In this document: positions 7,342 to 15,534 of the stretch, in pieces
Layout: each line of letters starts with the position of its first letter
Position numbering within the stretch: position 1 is the stretch's first letter
Source of the DNA: Massilia sp. NR 4-1
Lineage (GTDB): Bacteria > Pseudomonadota > Gammaproteobacteria > Burkholderiales > Burkholderiaceae_D
Reading direction: 5' to 3'
NCBI RefSeq assembly: GCF_001191005.1
Contig: NZ_CP012201.1
Coordinates: 5,642,001-5,706,000, forward strand
DNA: 64,000 nucleotides
The notes under the pieces: generated by a model
Told to the model about the DNA's origin: nothing
The model's input: the letters and a program-made list of their open reading frames with translations, nothing else
Database searches by the model: none
Position numbers and translations under genes: made by a program

Positions 7342-10300
7342 ATGGCAGCAGCCGATTACATCGACGTAGCACAGCAACTGTACGTTTCCTACTTCGGTCG
7401 TCCAGCCGATCCTTATGGCCTGGACAGCTACACCAAACAACTGGACGCTCTGGGCGCGCCAAAAACCATCGCTGAACTGGAAACCCTGGTTGCTTCCAAA
7501 ACCAAACCAGCGCTGAACGCCCTGGTCAACAGCTTCAACAACTCCGACGAATCGATCAAGCTGTACGGCAACGACAACACCCAACTGGGCGTGTCGAAAT
7601 TCGTAGCTGCCCTGTACCAGAACATCTTCGGCCGCGAAGCCGACGTTGGTGGTGCAAAATGGTGGATCGACGAAATCGTGAGCGGCCGCGTAACCCGCGC
7701 TAACGCCGCCCTGTCGATCACCCAAGGCGCCTTCGCCAACACCTCCGACGAAGCCAAGAAAGACCAGGCAGCCGTGCTGGCTAAACTGGGCGTGGCGAAA
7801 GACTTCACCACCAACCTGGACACCATCGGCGAAATCAACGCCTTCTCCGGCGAAGCTGCTGCCGCTGCCGCACGCGGCCTGCTGACCGGCGTGACCAGCA
7901 CCACCGTTGTTGCTGACTACCACGCTACCGTGCTGTCGACCATCGACACCATCGTGACCGGTTCGATCCCTGCCACCAACGTCGCCCTGACCCTGAGCCA
8001 AGACTCCGGCGCCGCCTTCGCTGGCACCGCTGGTAACGACGTGTTCACCGCTGGCGTGGCTCTGGACGGCCAAGGCAATGCCAAAGACACCCTGCAAAAC
8101 TTCGACAGCCTGAACGGCGGCGCGGGTAACGACACCCTGAACGCCACCCTGAACGGCGGTACTGACGTTGTTCCAACCCTGGCTGGCATCGAAAACGTCA
8201 ACGTGCGTGTGACCGCCGCTGGCAGCAACCTGGATCTGGCCGCTGCAACCGGCGTGACCAATGTAACGCTGAACAACGGCGTGGTAGCTGGCACCGTGAA
8301 AAACGTTGGCGCCGCTGCCGTGGGCGTGAAAGACCAGGCAGTTAATGCCACCTTCACCGGCTCCACCGCTACCACCCTGAGCATCAGCGCCAAAAACGCT
8401 GCCAAGGCCGACGGTAGCGAAATCACCGTTGCTGTTGAATCCGCTACCGCTGACGCTGCTACCACCGTCAACCTGGCTGTGGACAACTCGGCTGTGAAGC
8501 TGGACTCCCTCAACAACGATGCTTACAAAACCGTAAACATCGCTGCAACCGGCAGCAACATCGTTACCCTGACCGACGTGGCTGCCGTTGCCACCACCGT
8601 TGCTGTGACCGGCGCTGGTTCCGTGGACCTGAGCGGCGTGGCCCTGACCGCTGTCACCTCGCTGACCGCAGCCACCGGCGCCCTGACCGCTGACCTGACC
8701 GGCAACACCGCTACCGCTGTGACCGTGACCACCGGCGCTGGCGCTGACTCGATCAAAGTTACCGGTGCAAACCTGACCTCGATCAACACCGGCGCAGGCA
8801 ACGACAGCGTGACCATCACCTCGGCTGCCGCTGCTACCTCGACCATCACCCTGGGCGATGGCGACGACAGCGTGACCTTCACTGCTGCTCCATCCGCTGG
8901 CGTGACCGTTTCCGGCGGCGCTGGTAATGACACCATCGGCTTCACTTCGGCCGACTACACCACCGTGACCGGCGGCTTCACCGCTCCGCAACTGGCGCTG
9001 ATCACCGGCTTCGAAACCCTGAAGATCACCAACGCACTGGTGAACGGTTCCACCACCGATGTATCGAAAATCGCTGGCGTGACCAACTTCGTGGCTGACG
9101 CTGGTGTTGCTGCTGGCGGCGCTGCTTCCGTGACCAACCTGGGCGCGAACTCCAACGTGACCGTCAAAGGCGGTACCGCTGCTTCCTTTGGTGTGAGCAC
9201 CGTTGCCATTGCTGCCTTGACCGGTACCGCGGCTGCAACCGATACCTACTCGATCACCATCAACGGTACCACCGTGACCACCGTTGCTGCCGCTCTGGCG
9301 GACAACGACGCTGTGGGCGCTGCCCTGGTTGCTGCAATCAACGCCAACGTCACCACTGGCGCCCTGGTTACCGCTGCCTACGATACCGCTACCGACAAGA
9401 TCACCCTGACCGGCAAAACTGCTGTCGCTCTGGTTGTGGCCGGCAACGGTAACGTGGACGGTGCTGATGCATCCACCACCTTCACCCCTGCTGTCGTAAC
9501 CGCTGGTACCGCTGCTGCCGCTGGTGGCGACCTGGCCGTGTCGCTGAAAACCGACACCGCAGCTGACGTGCTGAACCTGACCCTGGCAGTGAAATACCTG
9601 GAAAACAACGACGCTACCTCGAGCACCTCGGCTGTGACCCAAAAGGTTGACGCTTCGCTGATCGAAACCCTGAACGTTGTTGCTTCCGGCACCGCCAGCG
9701 CCAAGTTCGCTGGTGCTGCAGGTACCTCGGCTGACAAGGTCAACACCACCCTGGACCTGACCGACAACGCTCTGGTAACCCTGAACGTGTCCGGCGCGCA
9801 GAAACTGTCCTTCGCTACCAAGGCTGGCATGACCAAGCTGGCGACCATCGACGCGTCCACCAACACCGGCGGCGTGGTTATCGACGGCACCAACACCGAC
9901 GTGGCAACCGGCACCGCGCTGACCATCAAAGGTTCGGCAACCGCTGCCAACACCCTGACCGGTTCCGGCCTGGCCGACACCATCATCGGTGGTTCGAAAG
10001 CCGACACCATCACCGGTGGCCTGGGTGCTGACAAGCTGACCGGCGGCGCTGGCAACGACACCTTCGTGTACACCGCTGCTGCCCAGTCGACCCTGTCGAG
10101 CATGGACATCATCAGCGACTTCTCGGCCAACACCTTCGGCAACGGCGCTAGCGGCGCTGCTGGCACCGGTGCTGGTACCGACGCCACCAAGTGGACCGGC
10201 GACGTTCTGAAGTTCACCGGCATCGGCGCTGCTGTGCTGGCTGACGGCGTGTTCACCTTCGTGGCAAGCAACGCTTCGGACGCGACCACCTTCCTGGCCA

Positions 10301-10470
10301 ACTTGGCAGCTGAAACCGACCCGGCTAAAGACAACGCCTTCGGCGCTGCTCTGGACTCCTCGTCCGGCAAGCTGTACATCGACCTGGACGGCAACGGCGT
10401 TGCTGACACCGTGATCCAACTGACCGGCGTGACCACCATCACCTCCGCCGCCTTCGTCCTGACCGCCTAA
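7342..10470 (+). CDS. DUF4214/RTX surface-layer-like protein, type I secretion substrate
   Basis: 1042 aa, no Sec signal peptide. Residues 1-170 are DUF4214-like (AQQLYVSYFGRPADPYGLDSY; LYQNIFGREADVGGAKWWID). A long Thr/Ala/Val/Asn-rich beta region follows, with scattered calcium-binding-like GGAGNDT motifs (about residues 258, 530 and 900) and RTX nonapeptide-like repeats at about 870-905. The C-terminus ends in hydrophobic-acidic strands (VIQLTGVTTITSAAFVLTA), as in type I secretion signals. The acidic, Cys-free, Thr/Ala-rich composition and the exporter operon directly downstream recall Caulobacter RsaA-type S-layer proteins. Codon use is biased (AAA, GCT, GTT, AAC, CTG), unlike neighbours, suggesting very high expression. 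S-layer identity is inference; an adhesin is the main alternative. Confidence 0.8.
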   Translation: MAAADYIDVAQQLYVSYFGRPADPYGLDSYTKQLDALGAPKTIAELETLVASKTKPALNALVNSFNNSDESIKLYGNDNTQLGVSKFVAALYQNIFGREADVGGAKWWIDEIVSGRVTRANAALSITQGAFANTSDEAKKDQAAVLAKLGVAKDFTTNLDTIGEINAFSGEAAAAAARGLLTGVTSTTVVADYHATVLSTIDTIVTGSIPATNVALTLSQDSGAAFAGTAGNDVFTAGVALDGQGNAKDTLQNFDSLNGGAGNDTLNATLNGGTDVVPTLAGIENVNVRVTAAGSNLDLAAATGVTNVTLNNGVVAGTVKNVGAAAVGVKDQAVNATFTGSTATTLSISAKNAAKADGSEITVAVESATADAATTVNLAVDNSAVKLDSLNNDAYKTVNIAATGSNIVTLTDVAAVATTVAVTGAGSVDLSGVALTAVTSLTAATGALTADLTGNTATAVTVTTGAGADSIKVTGANLTSINTGAGNDSVTITSAAAATSTITLGDGDDSVTFTAAPSAGVTVSGGAGNDTIGFTSADYTTVTGGFTAPQLALITGFETLKITNALVNGSTTDVSKIAGVTNFVADAGVAAGGAASVTNLGANSNVTVKGGTAASFGVSTVAIAALTGTAAATDTYSITINGTTVTTVAAALADNDAVGAALVAAINANVTTGALVTAAYDTATDKITLTGKTAVALVVAGNGNVDGADASTTFTPAVVTAGTAAAAGGDLAVSLKTDTAADVLNLTLAVKYLENNDATSSTSAVTQKVDASLIETLNVVASGTASAKFAGAAGTSADKVNTTLDLTDNALVTLNVSGAQKLSFATKAGMTKLATIDASTNTGGVVIDGTNTDVATGTALTIKGSATAANTLTGSGLADTIIGGSKADTITGGLGADKLTGGAGNDTFVYTAAAQSTLSSMDIISDFSANTFGNGASGAAGTGAGTDATKWTGDVLKFTGIGAAVLADGVFTFVASNASDATTFLANLAAETDPAKDNAFGAALDSSSGKLYIDLDGNGVADTVIQLTGVTTITSAAFVLTA

Positions 10471-10484
10471 TTGACGGTTGAACT

Positions 10485-10500
10485 CCCCGCTCAGGCGGGG
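10485..10500 (+). other. Small GC hairpin ahead of the terminator
   Basis: CCCCGC-TCAG-GCGGGG is a perfect 6-bp stem-loop 14 bp after the surface-layer stop codon. It has no T run of its own and probably stabilises the mRNA 3' end together with the terminator that follows. Confidence 0.5.
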
Positions 10501-10512
10501 AGGACGATAGCG

Positions 10513-10546
10513 AAAACCCACCATCGCAAGATGGTGGGTTTTTTTT
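10513..10546 (+). terminator. Rho-independent terminator after the surface-layer gene
   Basis: A 10-bp stem AACCCACCAT / ATGGTGGGTT with a CGCAAG loop and an eight-T tail. It separates the abundant surface protein mRNA from the exporter operon, which has its own promoter. Confidence 0.9.
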
Positions 10547-10562
10547 CGACAGAAAAAATATT

Positions 10563-10578
10563 TGTGATCCACGTCACA
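10563..10578. promoter_or_regulatory. CRP-type operator, perfect TGTGA-N6-TCACA (type I secretion promoter)
   Basis: TGTGATCCACGTCACA is a third perfect CRP palindrome. Its centre (10570.5) is 27.5 bp upstream of a GATAAT -10 hexamer at 10598-10603, which places it near -40 of the exporter promoter. Confidence 0.75.
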
Positions 10579-10597
10579 TGTTGCGCGATTTTTGAGC

Positions 10598-10603
10598 GAT
10601 AAT
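10598..10603 (+). promoter_or_regulatory. -10 element of the type I secretion operon
   Basis: GATAAT downstream of the CRP-type box. A leader of about 110 nt precedes the ATG at 10722, with no strong ribosome binding site, so expression may be kept below that of the substrate. Confidence 0.5.
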
Positions 10604-10721
10604 GTTGCTTCCCATCGTAGGCTGCCGCCCTGTGTATCGGCCTGGTTTTGTGGCCGTCTGCGATGTAACCTGACGTTTCGGGCGGCTTGCCGCCACCTCC
10701 GATTGCACTGTGATGCATTAA

Positions 10722-12539
10722 ATGAAAAACATGAAAATCCAAAACGAGATCCAGCAGGCGCTGGCCAAGTTCAAGGGCGTATTCTGGACTGTGGGCTGTT
10801 TCAGCGCGGTCACCAATATGCTGATGCTTGTGCCTTCCCTGTACATGCTCCAGGTGTACGATCGTGTGCTGCCAAGCCGCAACGAGACCACGCTGTTGAT
10901 GCTGACCTTGATGATGCTCGGCGCCTATCTCTTCCTGAGCCTGATGGAACTGCTGCGCACCTATGTGCTGGTGCGTGTCGGTGCGCGCTTCGATATGGAC
11001 ATGAACAAGCGTGTCTACACCGCGGCTTTCGAACAGAATCTGAAGAAAGAAGGGGGCAACGCCGGCCAGTCCCTGGTCGATTTGACCAATATCCGCCAGT
11101 TCCTGACCGGTAACGCGCTGTTTGCTTTCTTCGATGCGCCCTGGTTCCCGGTGTATCTGGTGGTGATTTTCCTGTTTGAGCCGTCGCTGGGCGTCTTTGC
11201 GCTGGTCGGCACGGCGATCCTGGTGGTGCTGGCCTACGTCAACGAGCGTGTGTCGCACAAGCCGCTGGCCGATGCCAACTCCATGGCGATTGCCTCCTCC
11301 AACCTGGCCACGAATAACCTGCGCAACGCCGAGGTGATCGAAGCCATGGGTATGCTGCCCAATCTGATGGGCCGCTGGCTGAAGCTGCAAGGCAAATTCC
11401 TGCAACTGCAGGCGGATGCCAGCGAAAAAGCCGGCAAAGTGGGGGCCGCGACCAAGTTTGTACAGGTTTCCCTGCAGTCCCTGGTGCTGGGTTACGGCGC
11501 CTTGCTGGCGGTGGAGGGAAAAATCACCCCGGGCATGATGATTGCCGCCTCGATCCTGGTGGGCCGCGCCCTGCAACCCGTGCAGCAGCTGATCGGTGTC
11601 TGGAAATCCTTTGCGAGCACCCGCAGCGCCTATGAGCGCTTGACCAAGCTGCTGGAAGCGAATCCTGTCCGTTCGGCTGGCATGGAATTGCCGAAGCCAA
11701 TGGGCAGCCTGGCGGTGGAGGGTGTGACGGCTGCGCCGCCCGGCGTCCAGGTGCCGGTATTGAAAGGCGTGAACTTTGCGATTGTCCCGGGCGATGTGCT
11801 GGGCGTGATTGGCCCGAGCGGCTCCGGCAAATCGACGCTGGCGCGTTTGCTGGTCGGCGTCTGGCCTTCCGCCGTGGGCAAGGTGCGCCTGGACGGCGCC
11901 GATATCTTCCAGTGGAACAAGGCCGAGCTGGGACCGAATCTGGGTTATCTGCCGCAGGATATCGAACTGTTTGCTGGCACCGTCAGCGAAAATATTGCGC
12001 GTTTTGGCGAAGTGGATCCCGAGAAGGTGGTGCTGGCAGCCAAGCGCGCCGGCGTGCACGATATGATCCTGCACCTGCCCAAGGGCTATGACACCATCCT
12101 GGGCGACGGCGGCGCCGGCCTCTCCGGCGGCCAGCGCCAGCGCTTGGGCCTGGCGCGTGCGCTGTACGGCGATCCGGCGGTGATCGTGCTCGACGAGCCG
12201 AACTCGAACCTGGATGACGCCGGCGAGATGGCGCTGCTGCAAGCGATCAACGATCTGCGCCAGCGCGGCAAGACCATCGTGCTGATTACTCACCGCACCA
12301 ATATCATCGGCGCCACCAGCAAGCTCTTGCTGCTGCGCGACGGCATGGTGGGCGCTTTCGGCGCCACCCGCGACGTGTTGGCGGCGCTGCAGGAGGCCAA
12401 CCAGAAGCAGTTGCAGGCGCAGCAGCAAGCGCAGGCACAACAACAGGCGCAAGCCCAGGCTGCTGCGCAAGCCTTGCATGACCAGCAGGCGGCGCAACAA
12501 GCTGCCGCTGCTCCGCAAGCATCCACCGAACAGGAGTAA
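10722..12539 (+). CDS. Type I secretion ABC transporter (PrtD/RsaD-like permease-ATPase)
   Basis: 605 aa. An N-terminal region of about six transmembrane segments (starting FWTVGCFSAVTNMLMLVPSL) is fused to an ATPase domain with Walker A GPSGSGKST (about 364), signature LSGGQRQR (about 467) and Walker B VIVLDEP (about 487). There is no peptidase (C39) domain, as in the PrtD family that exports RTX proteins. The C-terminal 60 residues form a Gln/Ala-rich tail beyond the usual family end. It is the first gene of a three-component operon; its TAA overlaps the ATG of the membrane-fusion protein. Predicted substrate is the surface-layer-like protein just upstream and possibly the DUF4214 protein at 37873. 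Confidence 0.93.
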   Translation: MKNMKIQNEIQQALAKFKGVFWTVGCFSAVTNMLMLVPSLYMLQVYDRVLPSRNETTLLMLTLMMLGAYLFLSLMELLRTYVLVRVGARFDMDMNKRVYTAAFEQNLKKEGGNAGQSLVDLTNIRQFLTGNALFAFFDAPWFPVYLVVIFLFEPSLGVFALVGTAILVVLAYVNERVSHKPLADANSMAIASSNLATNNLRNAEVIEAMGMLPNLMGRWLKLQGKFLQLQADASEKAGKVGAATKFVQVSLQSLVLGYGALLAVEGKITPGMMIAASILVGRALQPVQQLIGVWKSFASTRSAYERLTKLLEANPVRSAGMELPKPMGSLAVEGVTAAPPGVQVPVLKGVNFAIVPGDVLGVIGPSGSGKSTLARLLVGVWPSAVGKVRLDGADIFQWNKAELGPNLGYLPQDIELFAGTVSENIARFGEVDPEKVVLAAKRAGVHDMILHLPKGYDTILGDGGAGLSGGQRQRLGLARALYGDPAVIVLDEPNSNLDDAGEMALLQAINDLRQRGKTIVLITHRTNIIGATSKLLLLRDGMVGAFGATRDVLAALQEANQKQLQAQQQAQAQQQAQAQAAAQALHDQQAAQQAAAAPQASTEQE

Positions 12540-13903
12540 TGATGACGAATATGGTTCCTAAAAAATCCGCAGCGGCGGAAGTCATCGCGCATGATGTCAC
12601 TCCGCTCGAGGTGAAAACCGATGCCGGCCGCTATAGCAAGCTGGGCTGGTTGATGATTCTGCTGGGCTTTGGCGGTTTCCTGCTGTGGGCCAGCCTGGCG
12701 CCGCTGGACAAAGGCGTGCCGATGCCGGGCTTTGTGGCGGCCGAAGGCAACCGGAAAACCGTGCAGCACCAGACGGGCGGCACCATTGCCGACATCCTGG
12801 TCAAGGATGGCGATACGGTGAAAAAAGGCCAGGTGCTGGTGCGCATGAATAATGTGCAGGCCAGCTCGCAGATCGAGACGACGCGCGCGCAATATATTAC
12901 CGCCCGTCTGACGGAAGCCCGCCTGGTGGCCGAGCGCGATGGCAAGAAGACGCTGGAGTTTCCGGCAGCGCTGGCGGCCTTGAAGAACGATCCGCGCGTG
13001 GTCGGCGGCTTCGCTCTGCAAAATCAACTGTTCAGTTCACGCCGCGCCTCGCTGGAGAGCGAGCTGGGCGCTTACGATGAAAATATCGCTGGCTTGAAAT
13101 CGCAGATGAAGGGCGTGGAAGAGTCGCGTGACGCCAAGAAGGCGCAGATCGGCTTCCTCAAGGAGCAGCTGGAGAACACCCGCGACCTGGCGCGCGAGGG
13201 CTATGTCGCGCGTAGCCGCCTGCTGGATTTGGAGCGGACCTACGCCCAGCTGAACGGTGCCGTTTCCGAAGATGTGGGGAACCTGGGCCGTAGCCAGCGC
13301 CAAGTCCTGGAAATCTCCCTGCGCCGCATGCAGCGCACGCAGGACTTCCAGAAAGATGTGCGCGGCATGCTGTCCGATACCCAGCGCGAAGCGGAAGCTC
13401 TGGCCAGCCGCCTGGAAGGCCTGGAATACGATTTGCACAATACCGAAGTCAGGGCGCCGGTGGATGGCGTCGTGGTAGGCCTGGCGGTCTTCACGCGCGG
13501 CGGCGTGGTGGGCCCCGGCGCGAAAATGATGGACATCGTGCCGAGCGACGATCCGCTGATCGTGGAAGGCCAGTTGCCGGTCAACCTGATTGACCGCGTA
13601 CACAATGGCTTGCCGGTCGAATTGGTATTCTCGGCTTTCAACACCAACAAGACCCCGCATATTCCTGGCGTGGTGAGCAATGTGTCGGCCGACCGCACCG
13701 TGGACGAGCGTACCGGTGTGCCCTATTACAAGGTACGCGCGCGCGTTTCGCAGGAAGGCGCCAAGCTGATCGCGCATAAAAAGCTCGATATCCAGCCGGG
13801 CATGCCGGTCGAGATGTTCGTGAAAACCGGCGAACGTACGCTGATGAGCTACCTGCTCAAACCGGTCTTCGACCGTGCTCATTCTTCGCTGTCGGAGGAT
13901 TGA
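12539..13903 (+). CDS. Type I secretion membrane-fusion protein (HlyD/PrtE family)
   Basis: 454 aa. A cytoplasmic N-terminus is followed by one transmembrane helix (LGWLMILLGFGGFLLWASLA, about 32-51), a biotinyl-lipoyl-like half motif (VQHQTGGTIADILVKDGDTV), a long alpha-helical hairpin and the second half motif (NTEVRAPVDGVVVGL). This is the standard HlyD layout linking the inner-membrane ABC protein to the outer-membrane channel. The start codon overlaps the ABC gene stop (TAATG), and a second ATG follows immediately. The next gene, the outer-membrane channel, starts 3 bp after its TGA. Confidence 0.93.
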   Translation: MMTNMVPKKSAAAEVIAHDVTPLEVKTDAGRYSKLGWLMILLGFGGFLLWASLAPLDKGVPMPGFVAAEGNRKTVQHQTGGTIADILVKDGDTVKKGQVLVRMNNVQASSQIETTRAQYITARLTEARLVAERDGKKTLEFPAALAALKNDPRVVGGFALQNQLFSSRRASLESELGAYDENIAGLKSQMKGVEESRDAKKAQIGFLKEQLENTRDLAREGYVARSRLLDLERTYAQLNGAVSEDVGNLGRSQRQVLEISLRRMQRTQDFQKDVRGMLSDTQREAEALASRLEGLEYDLHNTEVRAPVDGVVVGLAVFTRGGVVGPGAKMMDIVPSDDPLIVEGQLPVNLIDRVHNGLPVELVFSAFNTNKTPHIPGVVSNVSADRTVDERTGVPYYKVRARVSQEGAKLIAHKKLDIQPGMPVEMFVKTGERTLMSYLLKPVFDRAHSSLSED

Positions 13904-13906
13904 TCC

Positions 13907-15247
13907 ATGGCTCGCCATAGCAAGACTTGCAAGCTGGGCCGGCTGTTGCCGCTGGCCCTGGGCGCCGCGCTGCTGCTGCAGGCGGGCAGCGTTTCCGCTC
14001 TGGGCTTGCTGCAAGCCTACGAGGCCGCGCTGCAGAACGACCCAGCCTTCCGCTCTGCGCGCGCGGCGCATGATGCCGGTCAGGAAAACCGTGTCCTGGG
14101 CCGCTCCAACCTGCTGCCCAACGTGAGCGGCAGCTTTAGCGGCAGCCAGAACCGCAATACGCTGACGATCGGCAAGACCGATATGCCGCGCGATTACATC
14201 TCGCGCAGCTCCACGCTGCAGGTGCGCCAGCCCCTGTTCAATCTGGATGGCTTTGCGCGCTACAAGCAAGGCGTCGCGCAAGCCAATTATGCCGATATGC
14301 AGTACCTGAGCCAATCGCAGGAAGTGATTCTGCGCGTGACCGGCGCCTATTTCGACGTGCTGCTGAAGAAAGACCAGCTGGCCTTGGCCGAAGCGCAGCG
14401 CAATACGTATGCGGAACAGCGCAAGGTCAACGACCGCCTGTTTGAAAAGGGCGAGGCCGCCAAGACCGATATGCTGGAAACCCAGGCCCGGCTTGACGTT
14501 GCCGAAGCCCAGGTGCTGGAAGCGCAGGACGATGTGAACACCGCCCTGACCAATCTGGCCGGCATCATCGGCGGCGAGCCGGGCGAACTCGATGGCCTGT
14601 CGCCGGATTTCCGTGTGCGCGGCGGCAGCGGCCAGAGCTTCGACGAGTGGAAGCGCCTGTCGCTGGAGAATAATCCCGAAATCAAGACGCTGACTTACGG
14701 CGTCGAGATCGCGCGCCAGGAGGTCAACAAGCAGCGCTCCGGCCATGTGCCGCGGGTGGACCTGGTCGGCACCTACGGCAAGAGCGTGTCTGACTCGATC
14801 ACCACCTATAACCAGGAAACCATGGTGCGCAGCATCGGCATCCAGGTCAATATTCCGATCTATAGCGGCGGTTCGGTCAATGCGGCGTCGCGCCAGGCGG
14901 TGGCCAACCAGGAGAAAGCCAAGGCCGATCTGCAAACGCAGACCGACAAGGTCACGGTCGAGCTGCGCAAGAACTACAACCAGATGAGCAGCAGCGTGGC
15001 GCGCATCGACGCGCTGGTGAAGTCGGTCGACTCCGGCAAGTTGCTGGTCAAGGCCACCGAGCAGAGCATCAAGGGTGGCGTGCGCATCAACCTCGACTTG
15101 TTGAATGCGCAGCAGCAGCTGTTCACCAGCAAGCGCGATCTGGCGCAAGCCCGCTACAACTACCTGATTGCCACGCTGCGCCTGCGCGCGGCCGCCGGCG
15201 TGCTGGCCTACGACGACCTGCGCGAAGTCGCGGCGAATTTCCGCTGA
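13907..15247 (+). CDS. TolC-family outer-membrane channel of the type I secretion system
   Basis: 446 aa with a signal peptide ending near SVSA (about residue 31). The mature protein begins LGLLQAYEAALQNDPAFRSA, the TolC family start, and contains two internal repeats of helical and strand segments (VNIPIYSGGSVNAASRQA in the second). It completes the ABC-HlyD-TolC operon. TolC genes dedicated to one exporter are typical of PrtDEF/RsaDEF systems. The length matches the family. Confidence 0.93.
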   Translation: MARHSKTCKLGRLLPLALGAALLLQAGSVSALGLLQAYEAALQNDPAFRSARAAHDAGQENRVLGRSNLLPNVSGSFSGSQNRNTLTIGKTDMPRDYISRSSTLQVRQPLFNLDGFARYKQGVAQANYADMQYLSQSQEVILRVTGAYFDVLLKKDQLALAEAQRNTYAEQRKVNDRLFEKGEAAKTDMLETQARLDVAEAQVLEAQDDVNTALTNLAGIIGGEPGELDGLSPDFRVRGGSGQSFDEWKRLSLENNPEIKTLTYGVEIARQEVNKQRSGHVPRVDLVGTYGKSVSDSITTYNQETMVRSIGIQVNIPIYSGGSVNAASRQAVANQEKAKADLQTQTDKVTVELRKNYNQMSSSVARIDALVKSVDSGKLLVKATEQSIKGGVRINLDLLNAQQQLFTSKRDLAQARYNYLIATLRLRAAAGVLAYDDLREVAANFR

Positions 15248-15257
15248 CGGGATCGGC

Positions 15258-15461
15258 ATGAACGAGGAAGTGGAAGTCACGGTCGATGGCGTCAGCTACC
15301 GGCTCAGCGAGCTGAGCGAAGAGGCGCAGGCCCAGGCCACCAGCTTGCAGTACGTGGACGCCCAGATCGCCGATCTGCACGCCAAGCTGGCCGTGTTCAC
15401 CACGGCCCGCATGGCTTACCAGAACGCCCTGCAGCAACTGGTGCCGCGCACGCGGCAGTAA
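15258..15461 (+). CDS. Small DUF6447-like protein
   Basis: 67 aa starting 11 bp after the TolC gene. It opens with a short beta segment (VEVTVDGVSYRLSELSEEAQ) followed by a helix rich in Ala/Leu/Gln (LQYVDAQIADLHAKLAVFTT). From memory this resembles the small DUF6447 family, whose function is unknown. It has no signal peptide or membrane segment. Its place at the end of the secretion operon, before a strong terminator, suggests a role with the exporter or substrate, for example as a cytoplasmic chaperone. That role is inference from position only. Confidence 0.65.
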   Translation: MNEEVEVTVDGVSYRLSELSEEAQAQATSLQYVDAQIADLHAKLAVFTTARMAYQNALQQLVPRTRQ

Positions 15462-15476
15462 GCCCGCCGCGGCAAG

Positions 15477-15516
15477 AAAAATGGCCCCGCATCCAGCCTG
15501 GATGCGGGGCCATTTT
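15477..15516. terminator. Bidirectional terminator between the secretion operon and trhO
   Basis: A near-perfect palindrome, AAAATGGCCCCGCATCCAG followed by its complement, with A and T runs on the two sides. It can stop transcripts arriving from both directions and lies between convergent genes. Confidence 0.9.
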
Positions 15517-15534
15517 CATTGACGGCGCCAGCGT

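Noticed and set aside
7321..10572. A 1083-codon open frame on the minus strand, antisense to the surface-layer gene, rich in Gly, Ser, Val and His
   Set aside because: It is the mirror of the biased codon use of the plus-strand gene. It has no family similarity, ribosome binding site or start context, and the plus-strand gene has clear domains, promoter and terminator.
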